A stretch of DNA of 64,000 nucleotides, taken from Molossus alvarezi (taxonomy: Eukaryota > Chordata > Mammalia > Chiroptera > Molossidae). This document shows, piece by piece, positions 53,485 through 64,000 of this stretch. Numbering within the stretch: position 1 is the stretch's first letter; each line of letters opens with the position of its first letter. The stretch covers positions 5,108,551-5,172,550 of the forward strand of contig CM073895.1 of the NCBI GenBank assembly GCA_037176705.1, given 5' to 3'. Position numbers and translations under genes: made by a program. The notes beneath the pieces are model-generated. The model had not been told where the DNA came from and searched no databases. It worked only from the letters and a program-made list of their open reading frames with translations.

Positions 53485-55770
53485 ATGTTTTGTGGAAAAC
53501 ACTACAACTTCACACAAAGCACCATGACCGCGTTCTGTGCGGGAGGGTGAGGCAGAGGCGGGGGGACCCGTTGAGGCGCACACCCTGCCTGTGGCCCGCC
53601 ACCTGAAGATTCTGCGCGGGGCCACCAGATGAGGCTGGAAGGGGCTCACACAGACACGCGCTGCCACGAGGCTGACTCCCTGTCCCAAAAGGGACGCTCT
53701 GATGCGCGTGTTTCAAGGAGGGAAGCGTGTCGGTCAGAGGGGTCCCTGGCCGGGGTCAGTGAGGAGGGGACGGCGACCCAGGGCAGTCAGACCTTGAGCG
53801 CCGACATGCGCTGTGATAGCTGGGAGCGAAGCCCGGCCCTGGCGTTGTATCCTCAGCCACCAAACGCACAGGCATGGCAGGTGCCACGTGTGGGCTGGGC
53901 TGGGCCAGAGGGTCTTCCTGGCTGCACAGTGGCCCCGGGACGCCACAGCCCCGGCACCAACAGCCCTCAGCGCCTGCTGGAACCCCAAGTCCGGGTCTTG
54001 TTCTCACAGCTGCCTGGGGGGGACTCGGTGTTGGGTGAGTTAACTCTGATTGTCACAGAAGAAGAAGCAGGGTCTTGGAGAACAAGGGATCCCCGAAGAG
54101 GGGGGCAGGCAGGGCTGAGCCCAGACCCTTTATACAGACACAGTCCCTTCCCCGAGGGCCCACGGGCCACAGTGGCCAGACCCGAGGGACACGGGCGTGG
54201 CAGCGAGCAGAGCTGAGAGGGGGAGCATTTCACAGACCTGGGGGTGCCTCCCAGGGACCAGCTCCTGATGCCGAGGAGGAGGACAGTCTGATGCTGGTTT
54301 GTTAGTCCTTCCCCTGGCTGCCCCCTCCCAGCTGACATGAGCACCCTGTGGCCTCCAGGGCTGGGTAGCACAGGGAGGGACTCCCGAATGGGGAGGACGC
54401 CTGTGTGGAGTGGCGGGTGAAGGACGCTGGGCATCAAAGTAATTTCCGACCCTGAACTTATGTGCCTAGTAAGTGGTACCTCGAAGCCACGAGTCCAGAG
54501 AAGGGGACATGGTGCGGGCTGGGGGAGGAAGCCAGCTCAGGGGTGGACGAACAGGAAGGGGGTGCGGGCCACGTGCACGGAACAGGTCTGGGTGGGGTCC
54601 CAGCCCCACAGGCTCCAGGTCCGCACCAGGGCTGTTCGAGAAGAAGCCCTGAGGTCAGGTGCCAGTCAGGTGACGTGGAGGGAGGGAGGGGGAGCCCCAT
54701 GCCCCCCAGCCTTCGCTGGGCCCAGGAGAGGAAGCAGGAGAGATGGGGCCGGACCGGCAGAGGCTGCCGGCTCGGTGCTGCCGTGGAAGCTGCCCAGGCC
54801 CTTCATCGTCACTTCTGCTGCCGGTAATAGCAGCACCGGCCACATGCCGCGGGGACTGAGGCCAGAGCGTTGTAACTGTCGCCGGTCAGCAGGCCGAGAC
54901 GGGCAGACACCACGTGTGACCTCACGGCCGGACAGAGACGGCCACGTTCAGGCAGGAAGGGTGAGGAGCTGGGGGCTACTCGGGGTGTCAGCCCTGAAGG
55001 ACGGGAGTGGAGGGCCAGGTACGCCAGGGTGGAGGAGGCCCCCAGGCAGGCAGGACGTGGTGACTTGGAGGACGGCTGCAGGACCGGGCAACCAGACCAG
55101 ACGCGTCTCACGGGCGCTGGGGGACTGGTATCGGAGGGACCGGCAGCCAGGAGCGTCGGACAGAGCGCGGGAGAGTGACCCGCGCGGCCGGACGAGCGGT
55201 TCTCCAGCTTCCTGCCCGTTCGGCTCTATTGTAACTCGCAGCGTCCATGTCTTTCTCTGCGTAATGTGCCCTGAATGATGTGACAGGGTGGACACTGGGA
55301 ATTTACTGTGCTGTGCACAAAATTGCTCCATTCCATTAAGACTTCGGGATCCCCGCCAAGGCTGCGTGCGCGGTACATCTCCCTCCGTGGGCACCTCCGC
55401 TCGATCGCAACTTACGACGCCGAGGCCTCTGCTGGGCCACCGAAAGCCTCCGGAAAACCGTGGCCCCCAAACCAGCCGTTATTCTCTCTAAGGAAAGGCA
55501 CTGGGCACTTTCCAGAAGATTCCCTCCTCCTGATCCCCTCCTCTGGGGACAGGACATGCAGGCAGCGGCTGCCATTGGCTCTCTCAGCTGGTCACCAACC
55601 CAGGGGGTCTGCGGGAGCAGGTCACCATGCACATCACGGCTGTCTGCCCTGGGCTGGGGGTGGGGCTCGGCCCTCACCTTGAGGACGAGGTGGGCACTGA
55701 GTGTGGGGGACAGTGAAGCAAGCGGAAAGGCTCCCCCTGCTTCCCGCTGGAACCACCTGGGCCTGGGGTC
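53485..55770. other. GC-rich intron, nothing recognised
   Basis: Long chance frames on both strands (up to 272 codons at 54460-55278) lack conserved features. A small AT-enriched patch (gcccattccattaagacttc type sequence) occurs around 55290-55345. Confidence 0.5.
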
Positions 55771-55774
55771 CTCT

Positions 55775-55885
55775 CAGGCCCACAGTTCGAGTCCAGCTGC
55801 ACCTTTTACTGGGCACGTACCTGGCCAAATGCGTCAGCCTCTCTGAACCTTAGCTGTTTGTCAGGTAGGCATCAACTACCCGCCT
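55775..55885 (+). mobile_element. MIR SINE fragment
   Basis: cacagttcgagtccagctgc, accttttactgggcacgtac, ctggccaaatgcgtcagcct and ctctgaaccttagctgtttg follow sense MIR (gggttcgaatcccagctctgcc...ttaacctctctgagcctcag). Confidence 0.6.
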
Positions 55886-56324
55886 CTCTGCGGAGGTCCC
55901 TGGGAGGAGGACTTGAGCGAAACCCACCTGGGTCTTAACGTCATGCTTGGCATGCGGAAGCCCTCGGGCAGCGGTGGCCGAGGTCGTCATTTGCTCCAGG
56001 GGATTGGCTGGGTGGGCATAGTTGGGAAGGGGGAGCCCCCCAAGATGGTCCATCCAGACCACCTTTCAAACGGCACAATGCCCGGTGTGCCCCATGCGAC
56101 CGTGAGGACAAGCCTGGGTGCTCATCCGCCCGGCAGTCTCAGGCAGGAACCTGACACGCGGTTAGTGACGCGGAACCTCCCCTTCCAGTCACGCCCAGCA
56201 CCCGCTGTGATGACCGCCGTCTACGCCGCCATCCTGCAAACTCCTGCGTCCTTCAGCAGAGGACAGGGCTGCCCAGGCCAGACTGGCAGACAGGGGGCAT
56301 GGAGCTGCCACCGCTGTGGCCCCC

Positions 56325-56725
56325 TAGAGATGGGAATTATCAATTAGTCTGATTACCTCGAACTCGTCAGTCTCTAAGTTCTGCAGAGGGATCTGTGCGT
56401 CCACGGTGCGTGTGGTCGGCCTGGCTGAGCAATTGCTTTTCGTGTGAAGGCAGTACAATGGGCGATACAGTTTGGTGACTGTGTTTATTTACCAGGTCAG
56501 ACAGCTCTGGATCCCTGACACACCATCCTTCAGACACGGGCAGGAGGCAGAAGCACTTAATTCCCCTTCTAGATGGCGTGTGACGTGGAGCTTTGGTTGA
56601 ATTATCCTTTGCATGTACCCTTCCGCTGACACTCCGTCCTGATGTCGCCGTCCTCTTTGGAGCACAGGGGGAAGTGATTTCCAAAGCGAAAGACAAGTTT
56701 GCCTCAGGGAAACACTCTCTTACCT
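56325..56725. promoter_or_regulatory. Candidate conserved non-coding element, 400 bp
   Basis: ggaattatcaattagtctga, ttacctcgaactcgtcagtc, gctgagcaattgcttttcgt, gactgtgtttatttaccagg (forkhead-type tgtttattta), gaagcacttaattccccttc, ggttgaattatcctttgcat and gaagtgatttccaaagcgaa. No transposon signature. It is the longest AT-enriched unique block downstream of the exon and contains mixed homeodomain, forkhead and POU-like cores. Confidence 0.5.
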
Positions 56726-56979
56726 CTGAAAGAACTCCAAGGGCCAGGAGCGGAATTCGATGCAGTGCGGTAGAGTCGGTTGGAAAACCGTGTCTTTGGT
56801 GAGAAGCTGCGTGTGTGGGTGCCAGGTGCAGGCTCAGGCCCCCGGCATCTGGCGGTTGACAGTTAGGGAGCCTGGGCGTGTTAGAGACTCGGATCCGTGA
56901 CACGGCACCATGGCTGTTTTTATCACCCTTCTCCATGGCCCTCGGGCTGTAGGTATTCCCAGACTCATGGCAAAAGATT

Positions 56980-57540
56980 TTAGACAGGTGTGCACAGGTG
57001 AGCACAGGTAAACATGGGTGTGCACAGGTGAACATGGGTAAGCACAGGTGTGGACTGGTGAGCACGGGTGAGCATAGGTGTCACAGGTGAGCACGGGTGA
57101 GCACGGGTATGCACGGGTGAACATGGGTGAGCATGGGTGTCACAGGTGAGCACAGGTGAACATGGGTGAGCACAGGTGAACATGGGTGTGCACTGATGAG
57201 CACGGGTGTGCATGGGTGAACACGGGTGAGCACAGGTGAACACAGGTGTGCACTGGTGAGCACGGGTGTGCATGGGTGAACACGGGTGAGCACAGGTGAA
57301 CACAGGTGTGCACTGGTGAGCACGGGTGTACACGGGTGAACACGGGTGAGCACGGGTGTGCACAGGTGTACACGGGTGAGCACAGGTGTGCACAGGTGAA
57401 CACAGGTGAGCACGGGTCAACACTGGTGAACACAGGTCTGCACAGGTGAGCACAGGTGAACACAGGTGAGCACGGGTTAACACGGGTGAACACGGGTGTG
57501 CACAGGTGTGCACAGGTGAACACAGGTGTGCACAGGCATC
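56980..57540 (+). repeat. 10-bp minisatellite (gtgagcacag/gtgaacacgg/gtgtgcacag), about 55 units
   Basis: Decamers ending cacaggt/cacgggt follow one another almost without interruption. Three decamer types (gtgaac, gtgagc, gtgtgc) tend to alternate, giving 30-bp and longer blocks, for example repeated runs near 57190-57330. The unit contains CAGGTG, an E-box and ZEB/SNAI-type core, many times. The Cys/His/Pro/Val-rich minus-strand frame is an artefact. Confidence 0.95.
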
Positions 57541-58320
57541 ACTGCTCTTCACGCCTCCCCTCCTGGTTCTACTCCCCTCCCAGTAAAGGGCTCTGGGAGG
57601 CCCCAAGGATACTTCTCGCCCATCCCCACCACCAGCCCAAAATGGACAGGACTTCCTGGGGGCTGTTCCCTCTCCTTTTCCAAGCCCAGGTCCCCATCGG
57701 GGACCAGCAGCATTAGCAGGGACCTTGCCGTCCTGTCCTCCTGGCTCCTGGGGGAGGCGCTGTGAGCCTTGTGGGACCCGCAGGGAGAGGCGCACCTAGC
57801 GTGGGGAGCCCTCAGCCCACAGCACCCTCACAGAAGTCTCTGGAACCAGGGAGCCCTCACGCCATCCTCGGCAGTCCTGCCTGTGTCCATCGCTCTTTCT
57901 GCCACTCCCCTCTGCACGCCCTGGCTCCTCTGTCCCCTCTGCGCGCCCTGGCTCCTCTGTCCCACCTGGCCGTCCCTGTCTGTCCGCTGGTGGACACGCT
58001 CCCACACAACGGAACTCTCCTTCAGGACAAGTCCTCAGACGTGTGTGTGTCTGTGGCCCCTTGCCAGCCTCCCATCCTGTCCTTGCCCCGCACCCTGCGG
58101 CTCTCCTTGTTCTCCATGTCGCCATGAGGCTGCCTGCAGCACTTACCAAGGTGGGCCGCTCCCTCCTTCTGGAATGTTCTCTCCTGCTGCTGGGATACAC
58201 CCGGCCATCTCCCTCACAGCCTGTTCCCCGCAGACCCTAGACAGTGGAGCACCTCGGGGGTCCTAGGCCTTCTCTGTCTCCACCGTCTCCTCGGGCCGCG
58301 AGCCTCCAGCCCCGGGGCTT
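57541..58320. other. GC-rich intron, nothing certain
   Basis: A duplicated gcgccctggctcctctgtcc segment lies at about 57915-57965. ctccttctggaatgttctct near 58160 is L2-like, but the assignment is weak. Confidence 0.45.
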
Positions 58321-58324
58321 CAAT

Positions 58325-59038
58325 GCCGGCGTCATGCTAACGACTCCTGCGTCTTCACCTGTGCCCATCCTGCACCACTAAGGCCGGGCCTTCGTACCCA
58401 GCCGTCTGCTCAGTTTCCCTCCTGAACGCTGAATCGGCATCTCCAGCTTCTCTTGGCCAAAGCAGGACTCTTGATTCCCCCCACCAGCCAGTCCTCCTCC
58501 AGCCTCCTCATTGGATCAAACACATTGCCAGCCACCCAGGGCTGGTGCCAACCACTCTTGACTCCTCTCTTTCCCTCACTGCACTCCTCCCTAAATATGT
58601 CCTAAACTTGTAGCCTCCGCTTCTCATGAAACCGTGGCTCTCTCCTGCACCAGCGAGAATCTCTCCTTATGGTCCATTCTCCGTGCAGTAGCCAGAGTGG
58701 GCCACTCAGACCCCAAATTGTGACATGTCACTCCCTTTCAATCAGTTCAACACGTCTCCTCGACACATAGAATAACAGCAAACCTTTGCCAGGCCCTCCA
58801 AGGGCCGGCAGCACCTTGCTCCTCCTTGACTAAGCTCTCTCCAGCCACGCCATCTTCTTCCTGCTCCTCCAGTGAGCCGAGCTCTCTGGCCTCAGGGCCT
58901 TTGCACCTGCTCTTCCCGCTGCTTGGAGACCAGCCTGGGTCTCCCAGGTCTCGGCTCAACTGTCAGCTGCTCAGTGAGGTCTGTCTGACACCCCACCGAA
59001 CGTTCCCTCCCTCACACCACTGTGCCCCCTCAACATTT
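58325..59038 (+). mobile_element. L2 LINE relic, first part (interrupted)
   Basis: Sense L2 order: gtcatgctaacgactcctgc, cggcatctccagcttctctt, accactcttgactcctctct, ctccctaaatatgtcctaaa, tggtccattctccgtgcagt, agccagagtgggccactcag, tgacatgtcactccctttca, ctctccagccacgccatctt, cctcagggcctttgcacctg and aactgtcagctgctcagtga. This is L2 ORF2 3' end into 3' UTR. It stops at about 59038 where an antisense L1 begins, and resumes near 59845. Confidence 0.85.
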
Positions 59039-59039
59039 G

Positions 59040-59838
59040 AGTGTGACATGTTTAAGTGGACAGAAAAGTTGAGTTAGACAAGCACCCTGATACCTACCAC
59101 CAGATTCTCCCATTAACATTTCACTCTATCGTGTTATCACATGTCCGTCTATCCAGCAATTTATTGTGTCTATTTTTCATGCATTTCCAACAACAGTGCA
59201 CCTTGTATCCTTAACTGGGGTTCAATATTTATGTGCGGCCCCCTTTTTTTCACTTTGAGGTAAAATTTATACGCAATGAAAACCATTGAGTGCCCAAATG
59301 TTAAGGTACTCAGTGATGGGTTCTAATCAGCACACCGATGGAGCCCCAGCCCACATCACTGTTTAGAATATTGCCCTGGCCTGTTTGGCTCAGCAGTTAA
59401 AGCATTGGCCAGTGGTCCAGAGAGGCCCGGGTTCGGTTCCTGCTAAGGGCACATACCTCGGTTGCAGTTTGTCCCCGGCCCTGGTTGGGGTCGTGTGGGT
59501 GGCAGCCATTCAATGTGTCTCTCTCTCTCTCTTCCTCCCTCTCTCCCTCCCACTCTATCTGAAGATAAATGCAAACATGTCCTCGGGTGAAGATAAAAAA
59601 GAAAAAGGTTTAGAATATCACCATCACCCCAGAAAGTCTCCTCATGTCCCTTCCGGTCAGTCCCAACCTCCATGTCTGGGAGGCCAGGAGGCCACCACCG
59701 CTCTGACTTCCCACCATGGGTTAGTGTTTCCTTCTAGAGCCTCATGTAAGTGGATCAGGCCGCATGTGCTCCTGGGGGAGGCTCTAGCCCTCAGCGTCTC
59801 TGGCGGGCGATTCATTCACGTTGTTGCAACGTCAGCGG
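59040..59838 (-). mobile_element. L1M 3' end inserted into the L2 relic
   Basis: Antisense old-L1 text: gtttaagtggacagaaaagt, cagattctcccattaacatt, tgaggtaaaatttatacgca, aaccattgagtgcccaaatg and, after the Ves, atcaccatcaccccagaaag, ctagagcctcatgtaagtgg and gattcattcacgttgttgca. It lies between the two halves of the L2, so it inserted after the L2. Confidence 0.8.
59372..59607 (+). mobile_element. Full-length Ves SINE inserted into the L1 relic
   Basis: gccctggcctgtttggctca, gcagttaaagcattggccag, cccgggttcggttcctgcta (B box), agggcacatacctcggttgc, gtgggtggcagccattcaat, a CT stretch, gaagataaatgcaaacatgt, cctcgggtgaagat and an A-tail. Exact target duplication gtttagaatat at 59361-59371 and 59608-59618. 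Confidence 0.96.
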
Positions 59839-59844
59839 CCTTAG

Positions 59845-59972
59845 TTACTTAGTTACTGTCTGTCCTCCCACCCCACCCCCATCCTGCAGAAGGAAGCTCC
59901 CGAGAGCAGGACTCTACTGTGTTTGCTGCCGTACCTTGAATGCCTAGAACCACGCGTGGCATGTGGCTCCGT
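59845..59972 (+). mobile_element. L2 LINE relic, terminal part
   Basis: ttacttagttactgtctgtc, ctcccaccccacccccatcc, agaaggaagctcccgagagc, aggactctactgtgtttgct, gccgtaccttgaatgcctag and aaccacgcgtggcatgt continue the sense L2 3' terminus (tttacttgtttattgtctgtctcccccactagaatgtaagctcc...). This is the missing end of the copy starting at 58325. Confidence 0.8.
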
Positions 59973-59974
59973 GT

Positions 59975-60795
59975 GGGTTGGGTGGGCACGAGGCAGGTCG
60001 CCTGAGGGCTGGGCCGGGGCCACTTCCTGGCGCTGCTCCCAGACTCTCCCACGCCCAGCCCAGCCGCTGGGCTCCGAGTGTCAGCTTGGTAAACACATCA
60101 GAACAGTCAGGCTCTTCCAGAAGTGCTGTCCCGCCTCCCTCCCCTCCTGAAGAGGGAGAAGGTCCGCCCCTCAGAGATGCAGCTGCAACCGGCCTTGCTT
60201 TGGGGAGAAGGCCCCAGAGTCTCCGCCTGCCCAAGCAGGGCAGTCCCGGGGACGTGAGGCCCGGGACATCTCCGCGAGGTTAGCTTCTCAGGTGGAAGAG
60301 GAAAGTTAGTGCAGACAGCTTTGTTGACCCTGAATTGCTGGAAGAGTTCTTCATTCAGAGACGAGGTTCTCCGGAAAACACTGTCGGTTCCAGAGAAATG
60401 AGCTCTGTGGGGCCCGTTCTGCCCTCTGTGCTCTTGGTCTCCGCTGCTCGGAGGGGCTCAGGCAATGTCTGTGGGGGTCCCCGAAGTCGGAAGGCAGGTG
60501 GCAGCCCACAGGTGTGGCGGGGCCATGCCCCCTGTCTCGTGGGGGGATCTGCACTGTGAATGCTCCTGGCCCCACCCAGAGGTATCCTGGGGGAACTGCG
60601 TGGGGGAACTAAGGTCTCGAGCCCATGCTGGCCTTTGGGGGGTGCACCTGGCAGCTGAGGGGCAGGGGATGGAGCCACCCCATAGTAAACTGGGAGCCCC
60701 CATACCAGCCAGGAGAGGCCCTGCCGTCAGGGAGGGTCCCCAGCCTCTGCCACGGGGAGCCCTGGAGAAGGCCTCTCTGCCAGTCGCTTGGCTTT
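59975..60795. other. GC-rich intron, nothing recognised
   Basis: No exon or repeat recognised. Confidence 0.5.
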
Positions 60796-60799
60796 GAAA

Positions 60800-61000
60800 C
60801 AGCTATAAAGGCTGGGGCTTGGCTGGCCTGGGTTCTAATCCCGTGGCTGTGGCCACGAGGAGCTGTGCCCCTTCGGGCTCATGGACCCAAAACTGGGGCT
60901 CAGTTTCTTCACCCGTGAAACGGTGCGGTTCCTAAGGATTCCAAGATTCCAAGGTGTTTTGCTCGGGTCCAGCACGGGCACTCAGCAAAGCGTGGTGACT
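60800..61000 (+). mobile_element. MIR SINE
   Basis: tataaaggctggggcttggc, tggcctgggttctaatcccg, gtgccccttcgggctcatgg, actggggctcagtttcttca, cccgtgaaacggtgcggttc and cagcacgggcactcagcaaa follow sense MIR end to end, with divergence. Confidence 0.68.
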
Positions 61001-61004
61001 GTTT

Positions 61005-61895
61005 CCACGATGGTCACACGGTCACAAGCCCGGGTTCACCCAGACAGGGCTGCCCACTCACAGGCCCGCAGAGCCTGGGGCTGGGCCCTCCCCTCCCTGA
61101 CCAGCTCCTCTGCCTCAGCCCAGCCCCTGCTTCTGGCCATTCACAGCCAAAGACCTGGGTTCACCGCAGGGGGGAGGGGGCTGGCCCAGCTCATTCCAGC
61201 GGCATCTCCGGCATCTCCGGAGCTGCCCAGACCCGCACCAGCTCCTCTTGTTGCCTCCAAGGAGCAAGGATTCAGAAACCCTGCCCTGAGATCTCGTCCT
61301 GCCTGACCCTGCAGCTCAGCCCCCTCTCCTGGCCACTGCCCTCCCTGCCCCCCGACCTCTGGGACTGAAACCACCGGGCCCCCGTGTTCAAGCATCAGGC
61401 AGCTGCAGTCCGCATGTCACCTGAGGCCCTGGCACATCCCCTCTCTCCAGGGTGTGTCAGCGCCACTGCCCCAGGGGTGAGGGGGAAGGTCGCCCGGTCT
61501 CCGCCACCCCCCGACAGGCATTGCGTGCTGGCAGCCGCTGCCATGCTCCCTGGTGCCGGCTTTCTGCTTCCCGGGAGCAGCTGGGGTGGGGTGATGCACC
61601 TGAGCCAGGCCCAGGGGTGGCATGGTGCCGCTTCAGCCACGCCCCAGTCCTGACAAGTGACGCAGCTCAGGCAGCAGCGGGCAGACGGCTGAGCAGAGGG
61701 AGCGTCGTCCCTGGTCAGCATCACTGGCAGTCTCCTGGGGTGCAGGGCCCTGGGGGGCTCTGGGCGGCTGGTCAAGGGGGCCCAGAGGAGCCCCTCCTAC
61801 TGTCAGGTGTAGCACCCCCACCAGGCCAGGCCCCCCTGGATTTGGGAGGTGTCAGTTCCATTGGAGGCAAAGCCTGAAGGACCTCAGAACACAGC
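61005..61895. other. GC-rich intron, nothing recognised
   Basis: No exon or repeat recognised; a small tandem ggcatctccggcatctccgg lies at 61201-61220. Confidence 0.5.
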
Positions 61896-61899
61896 ACAA

Positions 61900-62012
61900 C
61901 CCCCTGTTTGCATGGGAAAGCTGTTGCCCAGGGAGGCTGGGCAACTCACCTTGGGGTGCCCTGAATCACAGGAAGCACTAGGTTTGAACCCTGCTTCCTG
62001 ACGGCCAGGCCT
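61900..62012 (-). mobile_element. MIR SINE fragment
   Basis: ctgtttgcatgggaaagctg, ttgcccagggaggctgggca, actcaccttggggtgccctg and ggaagcactaggtttgaacc match antisense MIR (cattttacagatgaggaaac...cccaaggtcacacagctag...gggattcgaaccc). Confidence 0.62.
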
Positions 62013-62014
62013 CT

Positions 62015-62612
62015 TTCCAGGACACCCCTTCCCGTGGAGACCGGGCATTCCACAGCCTCTTAGCATTCTGAGCCGGCACCCCAGGCCACCCCAGCACACA
62101 GCCCGCCGCCCCTGCCGGAGTCTGAGCGGGGAATGCCAGCTCACAACATTAGCCGAGTCAACCTCAATCAGATCAAAGACCAGGCTGCTGCCAGAAACAG
62201 ACTGTGCTTCAGCCCCAGAAATGATGCTGGAACAGAACCGGCTTGGGATGGCAAGTGCCTCTCGGGCAGCACACCACGGCCCCTGAACTGGTGTGGCCGC
62301 CGAGCGGTGGCCAGGGTTTGATCCGTGTGCAGACGTGTCCTGTCATGCAGTGGTGTGGGTAAATGTTTAACATCCAGCTCTCCCGGAAAAACAAGAAACA
62401 AATGCCGGACCAGCAGCACCTGCCAGTTCCCATGGTGCAAATACTCCCACCAAGTCCAAGAGTCCAATTTGATGTCCATCGGCTTGCGACATTCTTGAAA
62501 ACTTAACTAGCAGCTCTCGTAAGCCAGGACTAGCCAGGACTAGCCAGCTCCAGCACACGGTGTTTTCTGGTGTCAGTGTAGCACAGACATGTAGATTGAC
62601 GCCAAGGCCCAT
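62015..62612. other. Intron; unassigned AT-balanced block
   Basis: 62140-62480 is less GC-rich than its surroundings (gtgggtaaatgtttaacatc, cagctctcccggaaaaacaa, gaaacaaatgccggaccagc, gtccaatttgatgtccatcg). It may be an old transposon I could not name. A small tandem agccaggactagccaggact lies at 62522-62541. Confidence 0.4.
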
Positions 62613-62617
62613 ATCCG

Positions 62618-63395
62618 CATATACACACAGGCACACACAGATACAGAGATACACACTGATGCACACAGACACGCATACACACAGATACAGAGATGCATCT
62701 GCAGATACACAGACACAGAGGATACACAGACATACACACAGGGATACACACAGACACACAGGTACACACACAGATACAGACACACACACCCAGGTACAGA
62801 CACACACACACAGATACAGAGATGCATACACAGATACATAGACATACACACAGAGATACACACAGACACACCCAGATACAGATACACACACACCCAGATA
62901 CACACACACATCCAGGTACAGACACACACACAGAGATACAAACACACACACATCCAGGTACAGACACACACTCAGGTACAGACACACACACACAGATACA
63001 AACACACACACCCAGGTATAGACACACACCCAGGTACAGACACACACAGGTACAGACACACACAGGTACAGACACACACACAGGTACAGACACACACGCA
63101 CAGGCACAGACACACGCACACAGGTACAGCCACACATTCACACACACGCAGAGATACACACACACACACACACAGATACCGATACAGACACAGACAGATG
63201 CACACACACCCACCACCCCAACACAGGTACAGACACAACAGGTACAGACACACACAGGTACAGACACACACACAGGTACAGACACACACGCACACAGGTA
63301 CAGCCACACATTCACACACACACACATTCACACACACGCAGAGATACACACACACACACAGATACCGATACAGACATAGACAGATGCACACACAC
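62618..63395 (+). repeat. Complex CA/GATA-CA satellite with 186-bp internal duplication
   Basis: Built from acacacagatacagagatac and ggtacagacacacacaggta type units for nearly 780 bases. A composite block ending gataccgatacagaca recurs at 63175 and 63361, 186 bases apart. In both copies it is preceded by acagccacacattcacacac and followed by cagatgcacacacaccc, so an interior segment was tandemly duplicated. Cys/Val-rich minus-strand frames are artefacts. Confidence 0.95.
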
Positions 63396-64000
63396 CCGCC
63401 ACCCCAGCACCAGGGAGCTCACACCTGCAGGAGCGCCAGCCTGCAGGGCAGGGCCCACGGACCCCGCCGTAAGGAAGGGGAAGAAGGCCCCAAAGACTGG
63501 AGCCAAGCCCCAGAGCAGGGTTTTCTCTGAGGTCGGTATACATCAGTCATTAACACGTGGGCTACTCTCTTCCCCGAGCCGGGCTCGAACGGCTCTGTAA
63601 GTGGGGGCTGCAGGTGCTGAAGGGGGATTATGGGTGAGTGGCTCCCAGGAGAGCCTGGCGCGTTCCCAGTGTGCACGTCCCCTGGCCGCTCCCTGCTGAG
63701 CCCACGTCACGCCCTGGCTTCTCTGTCCAGGCTGACATCCCACGGCTGCGCCGTGAGGAAGACGGAGGTTAACGCGGACAGGCCCCGCCGGCGTGCACAC
63801 TCTGTGGGCTCCAGTGGTCTGCGTTCAGAGAGGGCAAACTCGCCACCCCGCGAGTGGACAGGCCTTCCTCACGCAGAGGGGGCTTAGAGGGTCGAAAGCT
63901 CGGCCCATCTCCGCACAGTCAGACCGGGGGGGGGGGGGGTCTGGAGTTTCTGGTGGACAGCAGGCGGGAACCGGGCTGGCAGCCCCAGAGGAAGAGGCCA
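63396..64000. other. GC-rich intron to window end
   Basis: Contains a run of 14 G at about 63927-63940. No exon or repeat family was recognised. Confidence 0.5.

Larger units (their letters stand above)
47349..64000 (+). other. CAMTA1: Intron downstream of the CAMTA1 exon (3' part outside window)
   Basis: The next coding exon (expected to begin NPDIVLVHYLNVP) was not found in the remaining 16.6 kb, so the downstream intron extends beyond the window. It holds MIR, L2 and L1 relics, one Ves SINE, a decamer minisatellite and a long CA-rich satellite. No other splice-flanked coding segment was recognised. Confidence 0.75.

Noticed and set aside
54460..55278. 272-codon frame
   Set aside because: Arg/Gly/Pro-rich chance frame overlapping others on both strands; no family resemblance or exon structure.
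56980..57795. 271-codon minus-strand frame with repeated Ala-His-Pro-Cys-Ser-Pro-Val
   Set aside because: By-product of the 10-bp minisatellite; no conserved domain.
62367..63391. Cys/Val-rich minus-strand frames of 130-265 codons resembling a cysteine-rich protein
   Set aside because: They are the antisense reading of CA/GATA-CA satellite DNA (gtgtgtgtctgtacctg), not a protein family.

Overview
This window is mammalian nuclear DNA, almost certainly from a bat. The diagnostic evidence is seven copies of the bat-specific tRNA-derived Ves SINE (about 1, 6634, 13426, 24431, 42045, 46506 and 59372), mixed with older repeats shared by all placental mammals (MIR, L2, L1M, MLT1 LTRs, DNA-transposon relics). 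There are no bacterial-type genes. The many open frames in this GC-rich DNA are chance or tandem-repeat artefacts.

One protein-coding segment can be supported: a 72-base exon at 47277-47348 on the + strand. It encodes 24 residues, including YGCYVHSSIIPTFHRRCYW, and has a polypyrimidine tract, an AG acceptor and a CAG|gtaggt donor. From knowledge of the family, this is the CG-1 DNA-binding domain of a calmodulin-binding transcription activator. No flanking exon is visible within about 47 kb upstream or 16 kb downstream, so I assign it to CAMTA1, whose introns in this part of the gene are enormous, rather than to the compact CAMTA2. The rest of the window is then CAMTA1 intron.

Layout: 0-5.2 kb holds a minus-strand L1 relic with another L1 tail nested in it, L2 ends, an MLT1 LTR and a second L1 relic. 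At 6.6-9.4 kb there is a Ves SINE with extra internal B-box units, then a 28-bp minisatellite of about 62 copies. At 11-15 kb lie a solo MaLR LTR with intact target duplications, another Ves SINE, and AT-rich unique islands that look like conserved non-coding elements (CNEs). At 16-19 kb there are L2 and MIR copies, a 45-bp minisatellite that starts at the MIR 3' end, and another candidate CNE. The 20-35 kb stretch is GC-rich intron with small repeats. The 36-46 kb stretch contains several AT-rich islands, a CpG/G-rich patch, a 49-bp minisatellite carrying nine T-box-like half-sites, and a Ves SINE inside a DNA-transposon relic. The exon is at 47.3 kb. At 56-60 kb there are a candidate CNE, a decamer minisatellite rich in CAGGTG, and a three-level L2/L1/Ves nest. 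The window ends in a complex CA-rich satellite at 62.6-63.4 kb.

No new gene system was found. The items most worth checking are the candidate intronic regulatory islands and the minisatellites that carry repeated transcription-factor-like motifs or strong strand asymmetry. Conservation, regulatory activity and exact repeat subfamily names cannot be established from this sequence alone.
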